Below are positions 47,720-55,605 of a stretch of DNA of 64,000 nt, in pieces. The stretch is from contig NZ_BSOG01000004.1 of the NCBI RefSeq assembly GCF_030160395.1, forward strand, positions 248,001 through 312,000, read 5' to 3'. Under the pieces are notes generated by a model. It was not told the origin of the DNA, did no database searches, and worked only from the letters and a program-made list of their open reading frames with translations. Each line of letters starts with the position of its first letter. Position 1 is the stretch's first letter. A program made the translations under genes and the position numbers. Source of the stretch: Chitinimonas prasina. Lineage in GTDB: Bacteria; Pseudomonadota; Gammaproteobacteria; Burkholderiales; Chitinimonadaceae.

Positions 47720-48985
47720 ATGACCAGCGACACGCCCTCTCTGCTTGCCGATATGGCCCGCTACTCGCCCCAGCCCATGCTTGCGGTGGAGGCTGACAGC
47801 GGCAATATCGTGGAACTCAATCAACTGGCCCGCGACACCCTGGGCCTGGGTAGCGATGCGCCTGCCCTGCGTGACTTGTTCGACAACCCCAGCCTGGCCC
47901 GCCAGTTCCTGCTGATTGCCCGCAACAACGGCTTTATCCGGCAGTTCGAGGCCCGCATGCGGCTGTCGGGCGGGCAGCGTGTCTGGATGATACTGGCCGC
48001 CAGGCTGATGGAACTGGCTGGCCGTAACGTCCTGATCGTCAGCCTCACCGATATCCACGAACGCCGGTTGGTTGAAGAAGCCCTGCGCGAAAGCGAAACC
48101 CGCCATCGGCGGGTGCTGGAGACCGCCAACGAAGGCTATGCCCTGTTCGACGCCCGCACCGGTGAGCTGCTGGACGTCAACCCAGCCCTGTGCGAGCTGC
48201 TGCTCTACCCACGAGACGAGTTGCTGCGCATGCAGCCCGAGGATGTAGTGACCGAAGACAGCATGGCCACCCTGCAGTCTCAGCGCGAGCGCTGGAGCGG
48301 CTCGCCCAACCGCAAGATAGAGCTGGGCATGCGCCGTGCCAGCGGCGAACGGATTACGGTAGAAGTCAGCCTCGCCGCCATCTCGGACCAGGATGGCCGG
48401 GTAACGTCAGTCTTTGCCATGATTAGTGACATCACCGCCCGCAAGCTCAGCGAAGAGCGGGTGCTCTACCTAGCCTTTTACGACACCCTCACCGCCCTGC
48501 CCAACCGCTTCCTGTTTACCGAGCATATGGAACAAGCCCTGCGCCAGCGCGCCCGCAACAAGCGGCAACTGGCACTGATGTTTATCGACCTGGATGATTT
48601 CAAGCAGGTCAACGACACCCTGGGCCATGATGCCGGTGATGAAATGCTCAAGATCGTGGCCAAACGACTGCTCAGCTGCGTGCGCAACACCGATACCGTC
48701 TCACGCCAGGGCGGCGACGAATTCATGGTACTGCTGGCCAATCTGGTAGAGGCCCACGACGCCGTCACCGTGGCGGAGAAAATGCTGGCCACCCTGGCCG
48801 AGCCCATCGAACTGGAAGGCGGCAATCGCCTGATCCGGGCCAGCATAGGCATAGCACTCTGCCCGGAACATGGCGAAACCCTGGCCAAACTGAGACGCCA
48901 CGCCGACATTGCCATGTACCAGGCAAAATTCGGCGGCAAGCACCGCTATGCCATCTACGACGCTGAATCCGCGTCGGCAAACTAG
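47720..48985 (+). CDS. PAS-GGDEF diguanylate cyclase
   Basis: The 421-residue product makes cyclic di-GMP. It has two PAS-like regions (about residues 10-120 and 130-245) and a GGDEF domain (about 255-415). The active site is GGDEF itself, and RNTD five residues before it is an intact inhibitory I-site. There is no EAL domain and no membrane helix, so it senses in the cytosol. It has no obvious operon partner; a possible PilZ-like protein is at 14.4 kb. Confidence 0.95.
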   Translation: MTSDTPSLLADMARYSPQPMLAVEADSGNIVELNQLARDTLGLGSDAPALRDLFDNPSLARQFLLIARNNGFIRQFEARMRLSGGQRVWMILAARLMELAGRNVLIVSLTDIHERRLVEEALRESETRHRRVLETANEGYALFDARTGELLDVNPALCELLLYPRDELLRMQPEDVVTEDSMATLQSQRERWSGSPNRKIELGMRRASGERITVEVSLAAISDQDGRVTSVFAMISDITARKLSEERVLYLAFYDTLTALPNRFLFTEHMEQALRQRARNKRQLALMFIDLDDFKQVNDTLGHDAGDEMLKIVAKRLLSCVRNTDTVSRQGGDEFMVLLANLVEAHDAVTVAEKMLATLAEPIELEGGNRLIRASIGIALCPEHGETLAKLRRHADIAMYQAKFGGKHRYAIYDAESASAN

Positions 48986-49031
48986 CCGTGGTGCGAAACT
49001 CGGCCCACAAGCCAAGGCATTGCCCGCAGCA

Positions 49032-49568
49032 CTACCCAATATGGGCAGGCGATTTCCGCGCCCGTTCATAGCTCACCTGTACCAGGCCGGTATCAAAGGT
49101 CTGCACCGAGGTCAGCGTCAACCGCCGGCTCGATTCCGTGCTGGGGAACAAAGGAATGCCTCCACCCAGTATCAACGGGTGGATGGAGACAATGAACTCA
49201 TCGATCAGATCCCGTTCCAGGCAGGTTTTGATCAAGGCTGCACCGCCCACCAGCCATAGCTTGCCGCCCGCCTCCAGCTTGAGCCTCGCCACGTAGTCTC
49301 CCACCGGCTCGCTTACCGCCTCCACGCCCTCGCCCATCCACGACAAAGGCCTGCTGGAAAACACCCAGGCACGCTTGCCTGGGTAGGGGTAGTCGCCAAC
49401 GCTCAGCGCCTGGTCATAGGTACGCCTGCCCAGCAGAATGCCATCCACCGAATCATAGAAAGCCTGGTAGCCATAGTCCTGGTCGGTAAACAGCCAATCC
49501 ACCCCACCATCCGGGCGGGCAATATAGCCATCCAGGCTGGAGGCAATGAACAACACGAGCTTGCGCAT
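49032..49568 (-). CDS. RibD C-terminal-type (YwjB/YyaP) reductase
   Basis: The 178-residue product from the ATG at 49568 starts MRKLVLFIASSLDGYIARPD and has the dihydrofolate-reductase-like fold, with ILLGRRTYDQALSVGDYPYP and LWLVGGAALIKTCLE as landmarks. Proteins of this group are predicted NADPH reductases with unknown substrates. It is not folA, which lies 1.5 kb away. It is divergent from the ArnD-like gene with a 187-base gap. Confidence 0.85.
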   Translation of the reverse strand: MRKLVLFIASSLDGYIARPDGGVDWLFTDQDYGYQAFYDSVDGILLGRRTYDQALSVGDYPYPGKRAWVFSSRPLSWMGEGVEAVSEPVGDYVARLKLEAGGKLWLVGGAALIKTCLERDLIDEFIVSIHPLILGGGIPLFPSTESSRRLTLTSVQTFDTGLVQVSYERARKSPAHIG

Positions 49569-49755
49569 GGCAGCCTCCTGTTTTGTCGAAATCTGCATTG
49601 ATTCTAGTTGTGGCCGCCGCCGCGAGTACGGACAATACGGCCCGCGCCGAAGAACAACGACAGGGTGCTGCCAGCAATCGTAGTCCACGGCCAATGCAGT
49701 CGGGAATACCAGATTGCTCGAGCGCACCCGCATAGCAACAGGGAGTTACGCAGCC

Positions 49756-50670
49756 ATGCTGCTCGCGCTAAAGATAGAGGTAGACAGCCTTGCCGCCGCC
49801 CGGGACATCACCCCCCGGCTGGTAACGCTATTGCAGAGCCTGGACGCCAATGCCAGTTTCTTCTTCAACCTGGGGCCAGACCGCAGCGGTCAGGCAGATG
49901 GCCCACTGTTCCAGGTAGGCGAAACCCGCAAGCAGATACGCCGTAACCGCGCTCTGGGCGGCCCTCGCGGCGCCAGCAGGCTCTATGGTCGCTGGCTACC
50001 CGCGCCGCAACTGCATAAGGCCGTGGCCAGCGCCATACAGGCCATACAACAAGCCGGCTATGAAACCGGCCTGCGCGGCTGGGACAGGGTCAACTGGATC
50101 AAGCGCATCGCCACGGCCGACGAAGCCTGGGTACGCAATGAACTGACCGCCGCCTTGCACGCCTACGAGCACCTGCTGGGCCAGCCAGCCCAAGCCATCG
50201 CCCTGCCAGGCTGGCGCACTGGCCGCCATGCCTTGCGGTTGCAGCAGCAGTTGGGCCTGCATTACGGCAGCGACTGCCGTGGTAGCAGCCCTTTTTTGCC
50301 GGTAGTGGATGGCGAACCGATCAGGGTGCCCCAGCTCCCCACCACTCTACCCACCTTGGCCGAGCTGACAGGCGCCAACGAAATGGACGACCTGGCGACG
50401 GTAGACCAGTTGCTGGCGCTGACGGCGAGCCCGACACCAGCAGGTCACGTGTTCACCCTCAATGCCGATGCCGATGGTGGCAAACGTTTGCCGCTCTTGC
50501 AACGCCTGCTTGCCGCCTGGCGCGAGCAAGGCCAGCAATTTGCCTCGCTGGCACAGCTGCACGCCACGCTGGACATCAACAAACTGCCCTGGCACAGCCT
50601 GGAACAACGCAGTTGGCCTGGCTATAGCGGCATGCTGGCCGTGCAGGGGCCGGCTTTCCCACGCGGATAG
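49756..50670 (+). CDS. ArnD-like deacetylase-fold protein without metal-binding histidines
   Basis: The 304-residue product follows ArnD (deformylase of the 4-amino-arabinose pathway) along its length, for example SDCRGSSPFLPVVDGEP, QLPTTLPTLAELTG and the GW near residue 152. The first Asp motif is kept (Asp10). However, the HxxxH site, HAWDH in ArnD as I recall it, reads RGWDR (residues 107-111), and the later catalytic-site His is Asn236. It is therefore probably not an active deacetylase. No other arn gene is near. The next 180 bases hold no gene. Confidence 0.75.
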   Translation: MLLALKIEVDSLAAARDITPRLVTLLQSLDANASFFFNLGPDRSGQADGPLFQVGETRKQIRRNRALGGPRGASRLYGRWLPAPQLHKAVASAIQAIQQAGYETGLRGWDRVNWIKRIATADEAWVRNELTAALHAYEHLLGQPAQAIALPGWRTGRHALRLQQQLGLHYGSDCRGSSPFLPVVDGEPIRVPQLPTTLPTLAELTGANEMDDLATVDQLLALTASPTPAGHVFTLNADADGGKRLPLLQRLLAAWREQGQQFASLAQLHATLDINKLPWHSLEQRSWPGYSGMLAVQGPAFPRG

Positions 50671-50850
50671 CGCTTGCGCCAACGAGGTGTGGGGGCACAG
50701 GAGAGCCTGCCGGCTCGGCTTGCCCTGGCGCCAGCTAGGCCTGTCACCAGCGATGCATGCCTTGTGTCCAGAACCGCGCCATACCCCATAAGGGTAGCTG
50801 GCATCGCACTTGCTTAGTCTCCGATACGCCTCAACGCCGGAGCAGCCAGC

Positions 50851-51282
50851 ATGACTACCGCCCTCGCCTACCACGAGCCCCTCGCCCAACTTCTTACCCA
50901 TGCTCCCCAGCAGCCGCAGCGCCGCCTGCCCGGCCCCCTGCCGCTCGGCTTCCCCGAGGTGTTCCGGAGGCGACTCCTGCAACTGGCCAGCGACCCCAGC
51001 ATCTCCGACGCCGTATTCCAGCGCCTCTACTTCGACCTTATCCTCTGCCCCCAACTGCATGCCAGTCTGCGCCGCATGCACCCGCAGGGCGTAGGCGCCA
51101 GCGATCAGCCGGCCAGCGCAACCATCTTCCTGGAACCCGATTTCTCCTGGCAGCGCCACATAGACGACCGCCTGAGCCAACGCTGGCGCGAATGCCTGCT
51201 GCGCCATAGCGACGGCAGCGGGCTGGACGAATCACTGGCACTGCTGTCGAGCTTCCGGGTACTGGCCGAGCACCTGTACTGA
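50851..51282 (+). CDS. Unknown 143-residue protein
   Basis: I do not recognise this gene. It starts ATG after GGAGCAGCC, a fair ribosome-binding site. The product is soluble and Leu/Arg-rich, with PGPLPLGFPEVFRRRLLQLA and FLEPDFSWQRHIDDRLSQRW as its most distinctive stretches, and it has no signal peptide or metal motif. It may be co-transcribed with the ArnD-like gene, but 180 bases separate them. Codon use is like its neighbours. Confidence 0.6.
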   Translation: MTTALAYHEPLAQLLTHAPQQPQRRLPGPLPLGFPEVFRRRLLQLASDPSISDAVFQRLYFDLILCPQLHASLRRMHPQGVGASDQPASATIFLEPDFSWQRHIDDRLSQRWRECLLRHSDGSGLDESLALLSSFRVLAEHLY

Positions 51283-51419
51283 TAAGGCATGCCACCCCGG
51301 CAGCGCATACACACTCCCACACCCACGAAAGTTTGTGTTAATCTGCGCGCCCGTCTCGCAACGAGGGCGCCCAGGCCATAGGCCAACAGCCGCTCACGTC
51401 GCCCAGACACCCGGTTTCC

Positions 51420-51496
51420 GGGCCTGTAGCTCAGTTGGTTAGAGCAGAGGACTCATAATCCTTTGGTCCACGGTTCAAGTCCGTGCGGGCCCACCA
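51420..51496 (+). tRNA. tRNA with CAU anticodon, probably tRNA-Ile2
   Basis: The 77-base gene folds as a standard tRNA with encoded CCA. The anticodon loop is CTCATAA, so the anticodon is CAU. Acceptor pairs C4-G69 and C5-G68 match the tRNA-Ile2 determinants recognised by TilS, which separate it from elongator tRNA-Met. tilS is at 39.3 kb. An elongator Met gene remains possible. Confidence 0.85.
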
Positions 51497-51503
51497 GCAA
51501 TAA

Positions 51504-51536
51504 ACAAAGGCCTGTGTCGCAAGACACAGGCCTTTG
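51504..51536. terminator. Terminator after the CAU tRNA
   Basis: ACAAAGGCCTGTGTC pairs with its exact complement across a GCAA tetraloop. It ends the tRNA transcript and can also serve the convergent acetyltransferase gene on the other strand. Confidence 0.92.
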
Positions 51537-51570
51537 TCATGCCTACTGCACCTCATCCGCAAGCGCTGCA

Positions 51571-52131
51571 TCAAACTGTTGCGGCAGCGCGCTCCTCCCC
51601 GATCGCAAGCCTGCCATCCGGCCCATGGCATTCAAAATGCAGCAAGTCATGCCAGACGCCATTCAGCAGCATGCTGCGGCGCGCCCGCCCGAACTCGGTA
51701 AACCCGTTGCGTTCCAGTACCTTGACGGAACCCAGATTGTCCGGCCGCACAATCGCCTCTATGCGGTACAGCCCCAGCCGATGGAAGGCCTCCTCCAGCA
51801 CTAGCGCAACCGCCTGCGAGGCATAGCCCCGGCCGCCGTGATCCTGCCCTATCCGGTAGCCTAGCGAGGCCTTGTTGTAATAGGGACGTGCCACGCCGGT
51901 AAGGTTAACCCGGCCAACCAGGGTATCCCCCACACGGATCAGATACTGATAGGCGCGATCCTGGCTGCGCTCCTGCGCCGCAGTCTCTATGGCGCGGCGA
52001 ACCTGCTCAAGGTCATAGTAAGCTGGGTCGCGTGCATTGATCTGTCCTTCAAAATAGGCGCGGTTGGCCAGCTCGAAGTCCAGCAGCGATTCAGCATCGG
52101 CCAATGTGGGTGGGGCTAGGTGTAAGACCAT
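51571..52131 (-). CDS. GNAT acetyltransferase, RimJ/RimL type
   Basis: The 186-residue product has the RimJ/L pattern: LAPPTLADAESLLDFELANR at the start, VGRVNLTGVARPYYNKASLG, and the acetyl-CoA site GQDHGGRGYASQAV followed by LGLYRIEAIVRPDN. Relatives acetylate ribosomal protein N-termini or small substrates; the target here cannot be told. It converges on the tRNA. Confidence 0.9.
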   Translation of the reverse strand: MVLHLAPPTLADAESLLDFELANRAYFEGQINARDPAYYDLEQVRRAIETAAQERSQDRAYQYLIRVGDTLVGRVNLTGVARPYYNKASLGYRIGQDHGGRGYASQAVALVLEEAFHRLGLYRIEAIVRPDNLGSVKVLERNGFTEFGRARRSMLLNGVWHDLLHFECHGPDGRLAIGEERAAATV

Positions 52132-52219
52132 CGTCTCATTCGTTTTCGTTGGATGCCATGCAGATACTACAATGCGCCAGTTGCCGATTAATCACTTTAA
52201 GAAATACCAAACATTTAAC

Positions 52220-52789
52220 ATGCGCCATCTTCTTATTGCCGTCGCCCTATTCGTCGTAGCCATACCCGCTTCTGCCGAGATTTTTGAAGCCGCTATTGGC
52301 GTGCAATTTCCAGACGAAGTGGCAGGATTGCCCTTTGCAGGGCGCAAGACATTTCCCAATACAGCGCTGGGCGTCAATCTGGCCTATCAGCGCCCAGGGC
52401 CAGTACGTGGCTCTATCTACATCTACAACGGCGGCCTCACCACCATACCAAGCGGAACAGACTCTCCCCTGGTAAGGAAACATTTCGATCAGGTCATCGC
52501 AGAGCTCTCGCTATTGGTCGCACACAAGCAAGTAAGTGCAGTCAACTTTCACCCCAACGGCGCCCAGCTAACCGCCTATGAAGGCTGTGGTCCCCAGTTC
52601 TGGCGGCAAGAATATGAATTGGTAATGCCCGATGTAACCACCATGGTTTCGTATACCTATCTGACCGCCATGAAGAATAACTTTGTCAAGCTACGGGTGA
52701 GCCACCCCCGTGGCGATGCGGATGGTAAGCGTGACACTGATCGGTTTGTGGCCGAGATACGCAAGGTACTCGGGGTATGCAAGCCTTAG
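52220..52789 (+). CDS. Secreted protein of unknown function
   Basis: The 189-residue product from the ATG at 52220 has a clear signal peptide (RHLLIAVALFVVAIPASAE). Distinct stretches are IGVQFPDEVAGLPFAGRK and MKNNFVKLRVSHPRGDADG near the C-terminus. It is not recognised beyond that. The upstream frame adds 52 residues that overlap the divergent acetyltransferase start and do not look coding. The A/T-richer start region differs slightly from the GC-rich neighbours. Confidence 0.75.
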   Translation: MRHLLIAVALFVVAIPASAEIFEAAIGVQFPDEVAGLPFAGRKTFPNTALGVNLAYQRPGPVRGSIYIYNGGLTTIPSGTDSPLVRKHFDQVIAELSLLVAHKQVSAVNFHPNGAQLTAYEGCGPQFWRQEYELVMPDVTTMVSYTYLTAMKNNFVKLRVSHPRGDADGKRDTDRFVAEIRKVLGVCKP

Positions 52790-52938
52790 AGCCGGTTGAA
52801 AGTCTTAGCGCTTTCACGCTGGCGCGGACGGGCAGACTCGCCACTCAGGGCCATATGCGGGTAGTAGCGGCGCCATGACCTACCTATCTATCGGTTATAA
52901 TACCGCGCTTGCATATCACCTTCTGTGAAAGTCTCCCC

Positions 52939-53283
52939 ATGTCCAACCTACCCGCCTGTCCGCTCTGCACCCTGGAGAATACCTACCCGGATGGTGACAA
53001 CTATGTCTGTGCCGATTGCGGTCACGAATGGGCCCAGCAGACAGCGGCCCAGGCAGACGATGGGGACGGCGCAGTCATCAAGGACGCCAATGGCAATGTG
53101 CTGCAGGATGGCGATGCTGTGGTGCTGATCAAGGACCTCAAGGTCAAGGGTTCCTCCATCACGCTCAAGCAGGGTAGCAAGGTCAAGAGCATCCGCCTGG
53201 TCAGCGGTGGCGATCACGAGGTGGATTGCCGCATGGATGCAGGCAACTTCATGCTCAAGGCCTGCTTCCTCAAGAAGGCCTGA
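52939..53283 (+). CDS. yjdM: YjdM (PhnA-family) zinc-ribbon protein
   Basis: The 114-residue product has an N-terminal zinc ribbon (CPLC about residue 7 and CADCGHEW about residue 24). The conserved C-terminal domain (DAVVLIKDLKVKGSSITLKQG) follows, ending MLKACFLKK. The family was once called alkylphosphonate-utilisation PhnA, but YjdM itself has no proven phosphonate role and its function is unclear. Confidence 0.94.
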   Translation: MSNLPACPLCTLENTYPDGDNYVCADCGHEWAQQTAAQADDGDGAVIKDANGNVLQDGDAVVLIKDLKVKGSSITLKQGSKVKSIRLVSGGDHEVDCRMDAGNFMLKACFLKKA

Positions 53284-53301
53284 GCCTGACCACCCTACGG
53301 C

Positions 53302-53333
53302 AAAGCCCGGCCCCGCACTGCGGGCCGGGCTTT
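53302..53333. terminator. Terminator after yjdM
   Basis: AAAGCCCGGC pairs with GCCGGGCTTT around a GC-rich core. It lies between yjdM and the convergent GMC oxidoreductase gene and can act on both strands. Confidence 0.85.
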
Positions 53334-53377
53334 ATCCTGAGTGATGCCCTGTACACGGGCATCGCGCTATAGCGAAC

Positions 53378-55000
53378 TCAAACAGGCCAGGCGATGTCCT
53401 TGCCTGTCAGCGTCTTGGCCAGGCTGCTGGCATTGCGCGCCGCAAGGCCATAGATGGAGAGCTGCGGGTTGGCGCCGATGGACGTCGGGAACACCGAGCC
53501 ATCCATCACATAGAGGTTGTCCAGGTTGAAGAAGCGCCCATAGCCGTCCACCACACCTTGCTCCGCCTTGCTGGCCATGGCGGCCCCACCCATGACATGG
53601 GCCGATACCACCTTGGCTCGCAGTACTTCCAGCGGCAGCGACTGAATGGCCGCCTTGGCCTCTGCCCAGCTGGAGTACCCGCCGCCCGGCACATCTTCGT
53701 GTATGGGCATGACGCGAGTTGCGCCAGCGGCAAATTGCAGTTCGGCCATAGTCAGGTACGAGTGCCGCATGCCACGCCAGACGTAGTCGCTGATGGGGTA
53801 GTCCAGCAACGGTGTGCCATCGGCCTTCAGGCTCACGCTACCGCCACGGCTGTTTTCGTGGAAGCCATCGCGCATCAATGCCAGCACCACCTGCAGCCGG
53901 TCGAAATGCTGCATTAGCTGACGATGCTTTTCACCAAAGCCACTCATGGTGATGGCGGTCAGCACCGGGTGCAGCGGCGGAACCTCCAGCTTGTAGCCCA
54001 TGGGGCCATCGGGCGGGAAAGCATCGATAAAGTGATCGGAATAAATGCTTTGCGGCGCACCCTGCCAGCCTTCTACCTTGAAGGGCATCAAGGCACCCGA
54101 GACATTGACCGGATGCAGAAAGGTACGCTTGCCGATAAGGCCATACGGGTCAGACAAATCGGAACGCAGCATCAGCGCCGGCGTATTGATGGCGCCACCG
54201 GCCAGCAGCACCGTCTTGGCCTTGATGGTGACCTTGATGCCAACCGGTTCCAGGCCGCTATGGTTCATCGCCATGCCTTCCACGCCTACCGCCTTGCCCC
54301 CCTCCTGCAGCACCCGCTCGGCCCGCAGATGGGTCAGCAGGGTAGCGCCACGATCCAGCGCTGTCGGCACGGTGGTAATCAGCATGCTCTGCTTGGCATT
54401 GGCCGGGCAGCCCATGCCGCAATAGCCCAGATTGAGGCAAGCCTTCACATTGCGGCGTATCTTGGACCAATGGATGCCGGCACGGTCGGCTCCGCTCATC
54501 AGCACCTGGTTGTTGACGTTGGGTTCCACGTTCCAGTCGATCACGCTCAGCCGCTTTTCGGCTTTGCCAAACCAGCCGGCCATGTTCTCCACCGTCATGT
54601 CGTCTAGGCCATAATGATCACGCCAGAACGCCAGGGTGGTGGGCGGCGTGCGGAAGCTCGACGTCCAGTTCACCGTGGTAGAGCCACCCACAGTACGCCC
54701 TTGCAAGATGGTGATGCCTTTGTCCTTGGTCTGCCTCCCGGCAGATTCCTGGTACAGCGTGGGGTAGGCTTCGGCTTCCTTCAGGTTGAAATGCTTGGAG
54801 GCATAGCGCAGCTCTCCTTCTTCCAGCATCACCACCTTAAGCCCGGCCAGGCTCAATATCTCGGCCGCCACCCCGCCGCCCGCCCCGGTTCCGACGATTA
54901 CCACGTCGGCCTCCAGCGTCTGGTCGCGCATAAAGGTGGCCGCGTCGCGCACATCCCATTTACCGGATGCCAGTCCCTCGGCAATAACGTCTTTAGGCAT
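53378..55000 (-). CDS. GMC-family FAD oxidoreductase
   Basis: The 540-residue product is an alcohol-oxidising flavoprotein. It has the ADP-binding site DVVIVGTGAGGGVAAEI (residues 32-48), the GMC signature region GRTVGGSTTVNWTSSFRTP, and the C-terminal catalytic His in VSAHVMGGAAM. GANPQLSIYGLAARNASSLA lies at the end. Relatives oxidise choline, cholesterol or long-chain alcohols; the substrate here is unknown. It overlaps the small Tat-signal gene upstream by eight bases, a likely two-subunit dehydrogenase, and an aldehyde dehydrogenase gene precedes both. Confidence 0.93.
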   Translation of the reverse strand: MPKDVIAEGLASGKWDVRDAATFMRDQTLEADVVIVGTGAGGGVAAEILSLAGLKVVMLEEGELRYASKHFNLKEAEAYPTLYQESAGRQTKDKGITILQGRTVGGSTTVNWTSSFRTPPTTLAFWRDHYGLDDMTVENMAGWFGKAEKRLSVIDWNVEPNVNNQVLMSGADRAGIHWSKIRRNVKACLNLGYCGMGCPANAKQSMLITTVPTALDRGATLLTHLRAERVLQEGGKAVGVEGMAMNHSGLEPVGIKVTIKAKTVLLAGGAINTPALMLRSDLSDPYGLIGKRTFLHPVNVSGALMPFKVEGWQGAPQSIYSDHFIDAFPPDGPMGYKLEVPPLHPVLTAITMSGFGEKHRQLMQHFDRLQVVLALMRDGFHENSRGGSVSLKADGTPLLDYPISDYVWRGMRHSYLTMAELQFAAGATRVMPIHEDVPGGGYSSWAEAKAAIQSLPLEVLRAKVVSAHVMGGAAMASKAEQGVVDGYGRFFNLDNLYVMDGSVFPTSIGANPQLSIYGLAARNASSLAKTLTGKDIAWPV

Positions 55001-55547
55001 TCCAGTAACCTTCCATGAATTTCGGGGGGCCGTCGTAACCTATGCCCACCCAGGCCTGCGGGTTGCCATACCACGCAGCAAAAACGATCTGATGCAAGGC
55101 TTGGTAGCCACTGCGTAGCAGCAAGAACGAAGAAAAGCGCCAACGGTTGAGGAAATGGGCGATGTCCTCGTCGCTGGCCGTCTCCCACGATGCCCCTACT
55201 CCCACCACCCAGCGGCGGGTCACGCGGCTGTTCAGCAAGGCCAGCAGCTCCTTGACCTCGGCCTGTACGCCCATCGGCAAGCCCGCGATGGCGGTATCGC
55301 AGCCCAGCACAGCTTGGTAGAGCGCGGTTTCGTATTCGGCCTCATCGCGCGGCAATGCCCCCTTGAGCATGACCCGTGCAATCGCGGCCAGTGCCGTACG
55401 GCTTTCTGCATCCAGCACCTTGAACCTGGCCTTCGCCGGTACGGCATAGAGGCTGTCCGGCGTGATCGGCCCGTAAGCCAGCCGGGCAAGGCCCAGCAGG
55501 GCTGCACCGGCGACACCGGTTTTCAGCAATTGGCGGCGGCTAAGCAT
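54993..55547 (-). CDS. Tat-exported small subunit, gluconate 2-dehydrogenase subunit 3-like
   Basis: The 184-residue product from the ATG at 55547 starts MLSRRQLLKTGVAGAALLGL, a twin-arginine signal. The remaining helical part (FKVLDAESRTALAAIARVML) resembles the gamma subunit that accompanies membrane-bound GMC dehydrogenases. The partner GMC protein has no signal peptide of its own, so the pair could be exported together by the Tat system. It overlaps the GMC gene by eight bases. Confidence 0.8.
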   Translation of the reverse strand: MLSRRQLLKTGVAGAALLGLARLAYGPITPDSLYAVPAKARFKVLDAESRTALAAIARVMLKGALPRDEAEYETALYQAVLGCDTAIAGLPMGVQAEVKELLALLNSRVTRRWVVGVGASWETASDEDIAHFLNRWRFSSFLLLRSGYQALHQIVFAAWYGNPQAWVGIGYDGPPKFMEGYWNA

Positions 55548-55605
55548 GTTTCCCTCTTTTTGTTCTACCCATGGCCAGGCAGCGCCCGGCCCAGGCACGA
55601 CTCCA

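Noticed and set aside
51420-51496. Elongator tRNA-Met
   Set aside because: Not excluded, but the acceptor pairs C4-G69 and C5-G68 favour tRNA-Ile2.
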